From Haladaptatus sp. QDMS2 (GTDB lineage: Archaea; Halobacteriota; Halobacteria; Halobacteriales; Halococcaceae): a stretch of 64,000 bases of DNA. Shown here piece by piece: positions 1-9,516 of the stretch. The position numbers and the translations under genes are program-made. Each line of letters begins with the position of its first letter. The stretch's first letter is position 1. Below the pieces are notes generated by a model. The model was given only the letters and a program-made list of their open reading frames with translations, had not been told where the DNA came from and ran no database searches. The stretch is from contig NZ_CP119793.1 in the NCBI RefSeq assembly GCF_029338295.1, positions 1 through 64,000 on the forward strand, written 5' to 3'.

Positions 1-178
1 TTTCTTCGGACAGTTCCTATCACCGATCGTGATACGCCCGGTGAGTGAGACAATTGGGCTCAGTATGACGTTTCTCAGCGTCGGCGTGATACTGGCGGGT
101 GGCGCAGCTACATTCGCTTTTGCAGCAATATACGCCACACCACCGACTGAGTTGGGTCCTGAGCCGACGAGCAGCTAG
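1..178 (+). CDS. MFS transporter, C-terminal end (partial)
   Basis: The reading frame is open from base 2 to a TAG stop at 176-178 and enters from outside the window. The 58 visible residues begin with FFGQFLSPIVIRPV, continue through one long hydrophobic helix (SMTFLSVGVILAGGAATFAF) and end in a short polar tail. This is the usual last-helix ending of a major facilitator superfamily permease, and the GQFLSP motif is common at the start of the second-last helix of drug or sugar exporters. The substrate cannot be inferred from so little. It does not closely resemble the C-termini of the two MFS genes near 43 and 54 kb. Confidence 0.6.
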   Translation, partial: FFGQFLSPIVIRPVSETIGLSMTFLSVGVILAGGAATFAFAAIYATPPTELGPEPTSS

Positions 179-204
179 GCACTGAGAGAGTACTCGACTG
201 AAGG

Positions 205-970
205 ATGCACGTATCCCACATCACCACAGCGAAGCACCAGTCCAAGCAGTACGTATCCGACAGCTTTCGAACGAGTTGTCTCTGTGAGTCGTATCAGTTC
301 GGTATCGACATCCGAAATGATCTATATACTACTGCTATCGTCACTGCTTTTGAGCGTCTCGACCGCTCGATCAACGCGATCAAAGACGGGTATCCAGCGT
401 GGCATCCTATACCATTTTCCTTCCGCGCGATGGTGCTGGCGTTCCTCTTCATGGAAATCACAGGCGATTCGTACGCCGAGTTCACTCGTCGACTCACGCG
501 GCAACCCGAAATAGCCTCAATTCTTGGGTTCAGTCGCGTGCCAGACGAATTTCCGGGTTGGGCCGGATGCAGCCAAGACGTTCTGTCGTCGGTTTGTGCC
601 GCCGGTGGCAGATCGAAAACGAGTATAAGTCGATTAAGTACGACTTCCTGGCGAAGACATCCTCGAAAGACTACCGCGTCCGGCTGTTCTATTTCGTGTT
701 CGCAGTACTGTTGCACAACATCTGGCGGCTTACCGATTTCCTCCTGAAGGTCGGTATCGACGCTAAAATGGACTATGCACCAGTTCTGACGGCTGGTGAA
801 TGTGTCGAGTTGGTCTCTTCTGCGCTGATTCCGGGAGACCAGTTCCACGGCAACCTCGGAGTACCCGCTGTGAGTGGAAACGCTCCCTCTCGGCAACGAT
901 TTCGGGGTGTTTTTCTCATGTTCTTGGACTTCGACTCGGAAGTCGTCGTGGATTCCGACTACGCTGGATG
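205..970 (+). pseudogene. IS4-like transposase remnant with internal deletion
   Basis: The first part (about 205-560, frame 1) reads like the N-terminal domain of a haloarchaeal DDE transposase, including AFLFMEITGDSYAEFTRRL and a FSRVPDE segment. The C-terminal part lies in another frame (about 590-780). It contains RRWQIENEYKSIK followed by YRVRLFYFVFAVLLHNIWRL, which matches the R-x3-E-x6-K part of the YREK signature of IS4-type transposases. The central part that should carry the first catalytic Asp residues is missing, so the copy is dead: a deletion plus a frame change. I did not find clear terminal inverted repeats. The exact IS family is tentative. Confidence 0.6.
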
Positions 971-1490
971 AAGGGGTATTTGCGTGAAATACGCCGTGAA
1001 ACAGTTCATCCTCCGACACACTGGAACCCGTGAGCTAACAAAATATATAGCCATATGCAATTTATGAGCGCTGGATTTTCCGTAATCTCCTTCTAATCCT
1101 TCGAAAGATGGAGAACTGTAGATCCACTGCCTTTAGACAAGTTGTACAGAACCCTATCCTCATCAGCCAACCAATTATCTCTTGGCTCTCTCAGGTGTCC
1201 GTGGCACAAAGATATTCGTCGAGTCACCCATGGAAAACGGACCGGCATCACTTAGAGAGCCGCCAGTTCGACGCTGCTGCGGTTCACGTCCGGAAAATCA
1301 GGCGCGTACGAGTGAGCCCAGAATCCCGAAATGGTTGCGGCGTCGCTTGAACAGGACAGAACCGTCCTCGATTCACCACCCGGTCAACGACTGGTCTTCC
1401 TCAGTGCACCTGCTCCCCCGAAGTATCGCGGATTCCTGGAGTAGTAGGAGTGGATACACCTCGTTGTAGTCTATCATTGATTCACTGGGT
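971..1490. other. Non-coding stretch downstream of the transposase remnant
   Basis: Only short open frames on the plus strand (80 and 95 codons) are present, with unremarkable composition and no motif I recognise. It probably contains decayed flanking sequence of the insertion element. I see no RNA gene here. Confidence 0.35.
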
Positions 1491-1684
1491 CAATGACTCA
1501 ATGGTTCACAACATCTGGAATTCTTTGACCAGCTCATACGAATTGCGTGGTTCGAACTCATAGGGCTCCCTGATTTCCATATTCAATACTTCAAATACTC
1601 ATTGAGTCACTGAATCAATGACTCATTGGTTCACAACATCTGGAATTCTTTGACCAACTCATACGAATTGCGTGGTTCGAACTC
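1491..1684 (+). repeat. Tandem direct repeat, 69-base core at 125-base period
   Basis: The segment 1491-1559 recurs at 1616-1684 with two mismatches by eye (a/t in the first third, g/a in the middle), so the period is 125 bases. The spacer between copies (attcaatacttcaaatactc) also recurs after the second copy near 1706-1725 in degenerate form, so a third partial unit is present. From 1470 to 1870 the DNA is filled with GATTCA/TGAATC words, some forming short palindromes. The array ends about 25 bases from the stop codon of the integrase gene, which suggests recombinase arm sites or an att-proximal repeat, but this is inference. Confidence 0.8.
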
Positions 1685-1893
1685 CTTGGAATCTCTGACT
1701 TCATTATTCAAAACTTCAAACACTCATTGATTCACTGAATCATTAACTCACAACTGCACTGACTCTGTACTCTCAGCACTCGTGGATTCTTCGATTCAGC
1801 ACTTCACAGATTCACGATTTCTCTTACTCATTATCTCAGGGATTCTGTGATTCCATGATTCACTGATTCAATAATTTCTGCCTCTCAAGCATC

Positions 1894-3096
1894 TTATCTA
1901 TCCACGTCGTCGAGAACGTCACCCACCTGCTCTGCGAGGTCGCTCGCTTCGATGTGGGCGTACGCCCGAGAGGTCGTCTCGGGACTCTTGTGTCGGAGCG
2001 CCCGCTGTGCCGCCGCCGGACTGTGCTCGCGATACAGCGTCTCACCGAGGCCACGCCGGGCGCCGTGCAACGTCAAATACTCACTGTCACCTGCTACTTC
2101 GAAGTTCGCTTCGGCACAGAGGCGCTTCATCACCGACCGCGCGCCGGTCGTCGTAAGCGACGGCGGGACGAGTTCGTACTCACGAATCAGTGTGTCCGTG
2201 TCGTACTCGTCGAGAAGGTCGTCAATCTCGCTCTCGGAATAGCCCTGATCGCGGCGGCCCTGTCGGGCGGTTTTGTAGAGTGTGGGGGCACTCCGTGTGG
2301 GGAACACCGGCCATTCTGGAGTGGGTGGCGAGAGCATCTCTCGGTAGCGACCTAGCGGTTCACGTGCCTGTGGTGGCAGTTGTACCGGTTCGCGTTCCTG
2401 TGACTTCCCGAGGACGATGAGGATGCCGGCGTCGAGGTCTACGTCGGCCCAGGTAAGGCCATTCCGTCGGCTATCACCGGGTGCGGAGAACACTTCTGCG
2501 CCTCGCACGCCGGAGTAGGCGAGCAGGGCAACGAGCGCCCGGTCGCGGGCTTCCTCGATGGCGTCAAACCCACGGTCGTCGATGGCGTCGTGGGCTCGCT
2601 GGTTGACGAACGCCATGATTTCGCGGCGTTCGCGTGGCGACCAGAACTGCTCTGGTTGCTTTTTGGTGCCGTTTGATTTGTCGGGGAGTTCTTCTTCAGC
2701 GCGGCGTTTCGCCGCTGGATTGTCGTCGAGGAGTTCTTCGCGAACGCACCAGGTGAGGAACGCCCGGATGATGGCGTAATAGTTGTGAGCGGTCGAAGCG
2801 GCGATGCCGCCGGCACGAACGCGTTGGGTGAGGTAGCGAGCGTATTCGCGCATGGAGCGAATGTCGAGATCGTCAAACGAGTAGACGCCCCGGTCGGCTT
2901 GCCAGCCAGCCCACTGAGTGATAACGCGCTCTGCGTTTCGCTGGTAATTCCCCGATCCGGTTTCGCCTTTGCTCTTGCTCGCGATGAAGCCTGGAAGGGC
3001 GTCTTGGATGGGTTCACCCTGGGAGTCGCGGTCTGAAGGATGGGTTGTAGAATCGGTGGAATCGGGTGTGGGAGGTGTGTCGTGGGGCGTGGGCAT
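1894..3096 (-). CDS. Tyrosine recombinase / phage-type integrase
   Basis: A 400-residue protein with a low-complexity acidic N-terminus (residues 1-40), a SAM-like core-binding domain (about 45-130, ending IIRAFLTWCVREELLDDNP) and a catalytic domain (about 150-390). Catalytic residues can be seen: Arg in YSGVRGAE, the His-x-x-Arg box in LTLHGARRGLG, and a terminal HKSPETTSRAYAHIE segment carrying the second His and the nucleophile Tyr. The set R, H-x-x-R, H, Y is complete, so the enzyme should be active. It cuts and rejoins DNA at specific sites, as in integration of viruses or plasmids. It stands alone, between the tandem repeat and an AT-rich stretch, consistent with a mobile-element boundary. 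No excisionase or other phage gene is next to it. Confidence 0.88.
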   Translation of the reverse strand: MPTPHDTPPTPDSTDSTTHPSDRDSQGEPIQDALPGFIASKSKGETGSGNYQRNAERVITQWAGWQADRGVYSFDDLDIRSMREYARYLTQRVRAGGIAASTAHNYYAIIRAFLTWCVREELLDDNPAAKRRAEEELPDKSNGTKKQPEQFWSPRERREIMAFVNQRAHDAIDDRGFDAIEEARDRALVALLAYSGVRGAEVFSAPGDSRRNGLTWADVDLDAGILIVLGKSQEREPVQLPPQAREPLGRYREMLSPPTPEWPVFPTRSAPTLYKTARQGRRDQGYSESEIDDLLDEYDTDTLIREYELVPPSLTTTGARSVMKRLCAEANFEVAGDSEYLTLHGARRGLGETLYREHSPAAAQRALRHKSPETTSRAYAHIEASDLAEQVGDVLDDVDR

Positions 3097-4614
3097 GGAG
3101 TCGGTTTGATAGACGGAGGCGGGGTACTAAATTCTGGTGTTGACTATTCGATTAATCAACACTGAAATTGGAACGGTGGATAATGACCAAAAACGCAAGA
3201 CTGCGAAGGGGTGCATAACACATAAACTATATGTTGATATATTAAAACACATCAGTGGACACCTTCGAGGAGGCTCTCATGAAACTCGTGAGAACAACTT
3301 CTTACACAGGCTGACACCCAGAATGTAGTCTTGTGAATTAAAGATTGACAGAGTCACCGAACTTTGTATAGATGACTGCCTCCTCGTTACCCCTGGTTCA
3401 TCGTGGATTTATAGCAATCGAGAGTTCCTGAGGCTCAGCGTTACTCTGAGCCGAAACGCCTATACCGGTTTACTCCTCATTTCTTTTGACATGCAGCCGA
3501 CCTCCTCGCTTTTGGCGACATCTTTGGGTGCTGCCAACATTTATTTGCTCATTCCAAAGTTAGATCTGAACTCTCGAGTAGTACATCCGGCCCATTGACG
3601 GAGTATATGTTCACCATCAACGGACAGCAAACAATATTTGTGTTATTGAATACGAAAATAGAGAACGGGTAAATCGTTCTACTGAACAAGTGTGTATAAA
3701 TTCTAAAATTATAAAATTGATATAATTAAAAATTCAACAACTCTCATAGAGAATATTGTAGAAAATAGCCTAATAAAAATCCTAATTCATTTAATAACTA
3801 ATATAAAATTACAATTAAGAACTAATGGCTGGGAATAGTATTTTCACCTATAGTAAACAACGCTACGAACAGCGATAAAGTAATTTAGCTCATGAATATT
3901 TTCAATGCCGTTTGGTCCGCTTTCGTCATCACGTCCAATATTTATTTGGACGTTTAGTTGATTCAAAAACTCCTAATTAGTGAACGATTGTAGACCCACA
4001 TCACTCCTATTTACGCCCATAGTGTTGTAAAAATCTATTCGAACTCCAAATTACACACATATGGCTGTAAAATCCTACTAGACTATCTGAGTGGAACACG
4101 CTCTCTTCCCGAAAACTCCGACGATTTCACTAGTCGGTTTTTCCAGCTGGGATCGATCTATTCGAGTCCAGTTAGACTGACACACTCGCAAGACATTGAA
4201 CAGACCAATACCCATTATCCGATGACCTCTCGATATACGATACTATTGTGCACCATTAGTAGAAACCAGGAAAATTCACAGTCTCGTTCTCTCTTCCACT
4301 ATTACTATCCATAAATAGACAAAAACAAATTCAAAATAATGAACATCGAATCGCTATATGTGGTTAACCCCTCCATTCCACTAGAAGTAAACTATTCACG
4401 AACGATAATATTCTTACTTAGAATCGGTGTTCACTATCGATAGAACTTGACCACAATACCCATCGTTGAATTGAGAACATTATCTCTTCCTCGGTGCGAT
4501 GATTCTGAAAAAGAACGTCCAGTTAAACGGAGGGCCACACTCTTGGCTCAGCACGTTATTCTACGGCCGATTCTTCCGTCCGAAACCGGACAATAAGACG
4601 TTGATCAGTACTTC
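3097..4614. other. AT-rich stretch without a convincing gene
   Basis: About 1.5 kb with only small open frames (63 and 103 codons, the latter overlapping the IclR gene). From roughly 3600 to 4500 the sequence is strongly AT-rich compared with the rest of the window, with many TATA- and AAAT-like words. A small hairpin (GGCTCAG, 7-base loop, CTGAGCC) lies at 3432-3452. I see no tRNA, no protein motif and no repeat array. It may be decayed mobile DNA next to the integrase or an intergenic regulatory region. Confidence 0.5.
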
Positions 4615-5382
4615 CTATTCGTACGCGACATTCAGTTCAATCACATTCTTTGCCTTGAGAATTGCCTCAGGAATTTCCTCACTGAATCTAGTCCCGTTCA
4701 TTCGACTACTCGGTCCAGAGATGCTGATCGCGCCAAGGACCTCACCATTCGGATCGAGAATAGAGCCAGCAACGCAGCGCAAACCTTTGAGCCGTTCTTC
4801 ATCATCGTAAGCCCAGCCACGTTCACGTATCTCATCGAGTTCTTTCTCAAGCGCTCTACGATTGGTAACTGTTTTCGGGGTCACTCGAGGTAATCCATAC
4901 CGATCGATGATTTCGTCTACTCGCTCTTCAGGCAGATCGGCGAGAATGGCTTTTCCCAATGCAGTTGTGTGCAGGTAGACATCTCGACCTGCACGCGTGT
5001 CTAAGTTGACTGCATGGCTACTGTCTGCCCGGTATAAGAAAATTCCTCGCCCATGCTCTTCGACCAGCAGATTGGCCATCTCGTTCGATTCCTCTGCCAG
5101 CTCTTTTATCTGCGGCTTCGCTATTTCGTAGATTCCGTATCGCCGTCGAGTTTCTGCTCCTAATCCCAAAAAGCGGAGGCTTAATTGGTATTCTTTGTTT
5201 TTGTCTTTGACAATGTATCGGTCCTCCTCGAGCGTTTTGAAGTACTTATACACGTTACTTTTTGACATTCCCAGATGGTCCGCAGTTTCCGTTACTCCGG
5301 CTCCATCTAGTTCCTGAAGTGTTTCGAGTATTCTAAACGTGGTTCTGGCCGATTTTACCGTGCTTCGGTTTGGGGCCCCCAT
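4615..5382 (-). CDS. IclR-family transcriptional regulator
   Basis: A 255-residue protein with the full IclR layout. The winged helix-turn-helix at residues about 10-75 includes LQELDGAGVTETADHLGMSKSNVYKYFKTLE (two segments: GVTETADHLGMSKSNVYKY is the recognition region). The C-terminal effector domain follows (about 80-250), with the typical LHTTALGKAILADLPEE, GWAYDDEE and GAISISGPSSRM segments. IclR proteins bind small organic acids or sugars and repress or activate nearby catabolic operons. It lies 74 bases downstream of the FAD/Fe-S dehydrogenase on the same strand, so that operon and neighbouring organic-acid genes are likely targets. A TATA-like box sits about 35 bases before the ATG. 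It is the only recognisable DNA-binding regulator in the window. Confidence 0.92.
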   Translation of the reverse strand: MGAPNRSTVKSARTTFRILETLQELDGAGVTETADHLGMSKSNVYKYFKTLEEDRYIVKDKNKEYQLSLRFLGLGAETRRRYGIYEIAKPQIKELAEESNEMANLLVEEHGRGIFLYRADSSHAVNLDTRAGRDVYLHTTALGKAILADLPEERVDEIIDRYGLPRVTPKTVTNRRALEKELDEIRERGWAYDDEERLKGLRCVAGSILDPNGEVLGAISISGPSSRMNGTRFSEEIPEAILKAKNVIELNVAYE

Positions 5383-5415
5383 TTGCGTTCTCCAATATGA
5401 AACAACAGTGTCGTA

Positions 5416-5424
5416 GTATAAATT
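5416..5424 (-). promoter_or_regulatory. TATA-like box before the IclR gene
   Basis: On the minus strand the segment reads AATTTATAC, an archaeal TATA-box-like sequence about 35 bases before the IclR start codon at 5382. It lies in the 74-base gap after the dehydrogenase gene, so the regulator may be transcribed independently. Inferred from position and sequence only. Confidence 0.4.
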
Positions 5425-5456
5425 GATTGTGCCGTTATCCGATTGATTTATATTGA

Positions 5457-8400
5457 TTATTTGATGTTTCTCAGCGATTGTCGAACCAACTCAATCGGAT
5501 GAGGTGGCGTCTTGGCACTTGGTCGGTCTCCCAGTTGTGACCGACAGGATGCACCCGGAGCCGTGACAATATCACCAGTACTTTCCTCAACTTGTTGGAA
5601 GAGAATGCGACCGATTGCCTGTGAAAGATCGTAGTGTTCAGCTTCATAGCCAAATGACCCTGCCATCCCACAACACCCTGAATCAAGCGGGTCCACGGCA
5701 TAGCCAGCCCGTCGAAGAACACCGACAGCGTGGTGATCTTTCTTCGTCGCCTTCTGGTTGCAGTGACCATGATAGGTCAATGCATCTGTAGACTCTTCGA
5801 AGGCGACCTTCTCATCTATTCGGTGGACATCAATGTACTCAAGTACCCCAAATGCCGCCTGAGAGACGGCACGAGCAGCTGGCTCAGATAACAAATCGCG
5901 GTACTCATCCTGGAACATCACCGCGTCTGATGGCTCAATGAACACGATGTCCCATCCGTTTTCGATGTCGGTCCGCAACGCCTCGACGTTGTGTTTGGCA
6001 CGCTTTCGAGCCAAGTCAAGAAACCCCTTTGAGTATGCTGCCCGGCCACTCGGTTTGAGGTCTGTTGGAATGCGCACGTACACCCCTGCGGCCTCCAGCA
6101 CCTCCACGGCAGCTTTCCCGGGTGCAGAGTAGCTGTAATTCGTGTACGTGTCTGGGAACAGCAATACCTGAGCGTTCGCCTCACTGGGTGTTAGCCTACA
6201 GCCTCCCCGGGCATCGAACCAGTCGACGAGTGTCTCCCGTTCGAACGTTGGGAGCACTCGATTTTCGGCGATACCGAGACCCCTTCTCAACGCCATGCGC
6301 GCACCTGGAATCCTCGTCGCCCAATTGGACAGGGGTGCAAGCGCACTCCCTATCCGAGAGAAGGTATCGATGTTCGCAAACAGCTGTTCACGAAGAGTCG
6401 TCCCTTTTTCTTTGTGATACTGGTGTTTCACCTCTGTCTTGAGCTTCGCCATGTCCACGCCCGTCGGACAGTCTGAGGCACAGCCTTTGCACCCGATACA
6501 CAGGTCGAGAACATCTTCTTTGAACCGCTCTGAATACAGCTCCTCTTTGGGGAGGTCGCCGCTTATCGCCGCTCGGAGTAGATTCGCTCGACCTCTTGTG
6601 GTCTGTATCTCTTCTTTGGAGGCTCGATAAGTCGGACACATCGTGCTGGTGTCGGTCTGGCGGCAGGTTCCACACCCGTTGCATAGTTCGACCAACTGGG
6701 TGAACCCCCCTTCTTCCGCGAAATCGAGTGTGGTCTGCGGTTCGAGCGACTGGTATTGAACGCCATATCGAAGATGTTCACGCATGTCAGCTCCCACTCC
6801 GATGTCGGAGTCTGGACCAGGATCGGTTTTATCTTCACGGAATACGACTTTTCCCGGATTCATGAGCCATTCCGAGTCGAATGCTGTCTTCAACTCTTTG
6901 AACGCTTGCCAAAGTTGGGGGCCATACATTTTGGGATTGAACTCGGTACGTGCCAGTCCATCACCGTGTTCACCGGAGAATGCACCGTGATGTTTTAACA
7001 CGAGGTCGGTTACGGCATCAGTGATGGAGTGCATCGTGTCAATGCCATTGCCATCTTTGAGATTGAGTATTGGACGAATATGAAGGGTTCCGCTGCCGGC
7101 ATGGGCAAAGTACGCGGCGGATGTCTCATGGTCCTCGAGTATAGCCTGGAATTCCTGGACGTATTCGGCCAACTCTTCGGGAGGTACGGTTGCATCTTCG
7201 ATGAACGGGTACGGTTTGGGGTCCCCTCAAGGCTCATCAATAGAGGAATCGCAGCCTTTCGCAGTTTCCAGATGTCCGCCTGATCCTCATCTGTGTACGC
7301 CTCAATCACATCAAAGGCGTCACCTTTTTCGACGAAGTGGTGGTTCGTCGCGTTAATTGCCGCTTCGAAGTCGTCGTGAAGTTCCGAGTCGTACTCAAGC
7401 ATCAACGTCGCCACCGTTTGATCGGGGATGGGTTCTGTGTACTTGGCGTATCCGTCGGATTCTCGAGCAAGGCGAAACACTTCGTTGTCCATGAGCTCAA
7501 CTGCTGAAACATCGAAGGTAAGTGCCTCGGGGACGGCATGCATTGCCTCCACGAGATCTTCAAAGCAGTAGAGCGCAAGGGCGGTTTCATCCGGACGCGT
7601 TACGAGCGAAACGGTTGCCTCGACAATGACACCTAACGTACCCTCGGCACCAACAAAGAGCTTCGAGAGATTGATGATGTGCTCTCCTTGCTCGGAGTGG
7701 TAGATTACTTTCTGTAGGTTATAGCCTGAGACAGACCGTTTTAGTGTAGGATATCGAGCCTCAATCTCGTCTTCGTTCTCTTCGACCAGCGCACGGACAG
7801 TTCGATAAATATGTGCCTCAAGATCATCTTTTTCAACCAAATCCTCCCACTCAGGGGAATCGAGGACGACCTCACGAGTGTGGATGAGTGAGCCATCTGC
7901 CAAGACCACCTTGAGCTCTTCAGTGTACGCGTCGGTGATACCGTATCGAACCGAATGTGCCCCCGTTGAGTTGTTCCCGATGCCCCCGCCGATCGTTGCG
8001 CGATTGGAAGAGGCTGGATCCGGTGCGAACTTGAGCCCCCACTCCTCTAGGTGGGCGTCCAGGTGGTCCTGGACAACACCCGGCTCGACGGTTGTGAGTT
8101 GCGCCTCCGGGTCCACTTCTAATATCGAGTCCATGTGTCGAGTAAAGTCAAGAACCACGCACCCAGGTCCCACGGTTTGTCCGCCAAGTGATGAGCCAGC
8201 CCCGCGAGGGAGTATTGGGATGCCGTGATCAGCCGCGACGCGCACGGACGCAATCACGTCAGAGGTATCTGTAGGATAGACAACACCGGCGGGTCGAGCT
8301 CGGTAGATACTACCATCAGTGGCGTACAATATCTGGGCATACTCGTCGAACTCAACGCCGCCGTCGACTACCTCTCGGAGATCGGCCGCCAGCGATTGAT

Positions 8401-8485
8401 ACTCGGCGATATCAGGTCGTTCATTGCCCAGCGTCACTGCTTGTTCTTCCTCCTCCGCATTAGAGGGAGTATTCTCAACAGCCAT
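5457..8485 (-). pseudogene. FAD-linked oxidase/Fe-S (D-lactate/glycolate-type) dehydrogenase, split by a one-base frameshift
   Basis: Two overlapping frames together make one haloarchaeal-type fused dehydrogenase of about 1009 residues. The N-terminal half (from the ATG at 8485, MAVENTPSN) has the FAD-binding fold (GVVYPTDTSDV, LPRGAGSSLGGQ, GGGIGNNSTGAHS) and part of the oxidase C domain. The C-terminal half continues the oxidase domain (AHAGSGTLHIRPILN) and adds two 4Fe-4S clusters (CNGCGTCRQ...CPTYR, CIGCKGCASDCPTG) and cysteine-rich CCG segments (GCCGMAGSFGYE), as in GlpC/GlcF. The frame is lost at a run of four C at 7223-7226 (plus strand). One extra base would restore GDPKPYPFIEDATVPPEE and a total length divisible by three. 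It would oxidise a 2-hydroxy acid and pass electrons to quinone. Frameshift may be real or a homopolymer sequencing error. The upstream in-frame start 39 bases earlier is less likely. Confidence 0.85.
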
Positions 8486-9086
8486 AATTCTCAACAGGAA
8501 GGAGTAGATGTTAAACTCTCGCATAGAGGTCCACTGACCGACATTCGTGAATATTACTGAGGAACTATGGAGTGATACTGCCCCATTTGAATTCTGCCTT
8601 GCCTATTCTTCCTTGGATGATTGTCCACTAGCGGTGCAGAAATTCAGCTGTTTGCTGCCCCACTCACCCAATACCGGACATATGTGGAATCTTGCAAAAG
8701 TATATATGATTGTGCTAACAAGACTCAAGTGCATTCGCAGCCGCCGATGCACCACCAGTGCTATCACCTCTAATAGGCTTGCTGTGAGTGCCACCCTCTG
8801 GCAACGCATAGGGGCATCTTCCGTTTGAGGTGAATATGCCTACGAAGATGCCCATTCGTGCGTACGTCGATTGACCCATCGAACCATTCTGGTCGATCAC
8901 CACCCGCTCGGCTACCAGTGGCTCGAGCTCTCGAGACGGTGAGACGAAGGCAGTGATACGATGGGAGTCACGAACTCAATGCCTTGTCAGCCTCATCGAA
9001 CTGGAAGCACAGTCGATGAGGGTTACCGATACAATGCTCATATTTTGCACCGATGAAGTTATTAGTTAAAGCGACACAGAGTTGCC
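8486..9086. other. Intergenic stretch between dehydrogenase and VOC gene
   Basis: No convincing gene. Several 60-110 codon frames exist on both strands without a recognisable domain. One minus-strand frame (8715-8903) begins VIDQNGSMGQ, loosely like a von Willebrand A metal site, but it is too short and ends in unrelated sequence; it might be a decayed fragment. An ATTAG-rich TATA-like segment (ttattagtta, 9059-9068) lies about 20 bases before the VOC start codon. Confidence 0.35.
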
Positions 9087-9458
9087 ATGGACCTGATCCA
9101 TACCTGCCTGAACGTTGCAAACGTCGAACGGTCAGTAGAATTCTACACGACACAGCTCGGCTTCGAAGAGTCATGGTCGTTCACGACTGCCGATGGAAAG
9201 ACCGAAAATCGGTATGTCGCCGCCGATAATGGCGTCGAACTCCAACTTTCACAGAGTGAAGGGGAAGTGGATTTCGAGGACGGGACGCTCTGGGACCACA
9301 TCGCCGTTCGAGTCTCCAGCGTTGACGAGGCTTTCGAGCGAATCAACCACTTTGGCGTGGTCAAAGCACCAGGTGACCAGCCAGAGGCCGGCGCGAGAAC
9401 TGCGTTCATCAAAGATCCAGACGGACATATTGTCGAGCTTGTTGAGGCGCTTGACTAA
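9087..9458 (+). CDS. VOC-family (glyoxalase/dioxygenase fold) protein
   Basis: A 123-residue single-module vicinal-oxygen-chelate protein made of two beta-alpha-beta-beta-beta repeats. Visible family features: MDLIHTCLNVANVERSVEFY at the start (metal-ligand His in strand one), GVELQLS (Glu), LWDHIAVRVSSVDEAFERI (second His at the start of the second repeat) and DPDGHIVELVEALD (last Glu ligand). All four metal-ligand positions of glyoxalase I are present. It could be a lactoylglutathione-lyase-like enzyme, an epimerase or a ring-cleavage-type protein; the fold alone does not settle this. It is followed by the convergent CitE-like gene. Confidence 0.85.
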   Translation: MDLIHTCLNVANVERSVEFYTTQLGFEESWSFTTADGKTENRYVAADNGVELQLSQSEGEVDFEDGTLWDHIAVRVSSVDEAFERINHFGVVKAPGDQPEAGARTAFIKDPDGHIVELVEALD

Positions 9459-9516
9459 GGCTCACCGTGTATTCGCAACCACCTCTAAAAATCGAAGCTA
9501 GAACGTGAGGTTGAAC

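Noticed and set aside
1108-1469. Two plus-strand frames of 80 and 95 codons after the transposase remnant
   Set aside because: No motif, overlapping frames, and composition not protein-like; probably non-coding.
3137-3328. 63-codon frame in the AT-rich stretch
   Set aside because: No conserved features, AT-rich flanks, and no ribosome-binding or TATA signal in a convincing place.
3432-3452. GGCTCAG/CTGAGCC hairpin as part of a tRNA or terminator
   Set aside because: Only a 7-base stem; no cloverleaf or T-rich tail around it.
8715-8903. Minus-strand frame with VIDQNGSMGQ, like a von Willebrand A metal site
   Set aside because: Only 62 codons, no continuation of the domain and no start context; the motif alone is weak.
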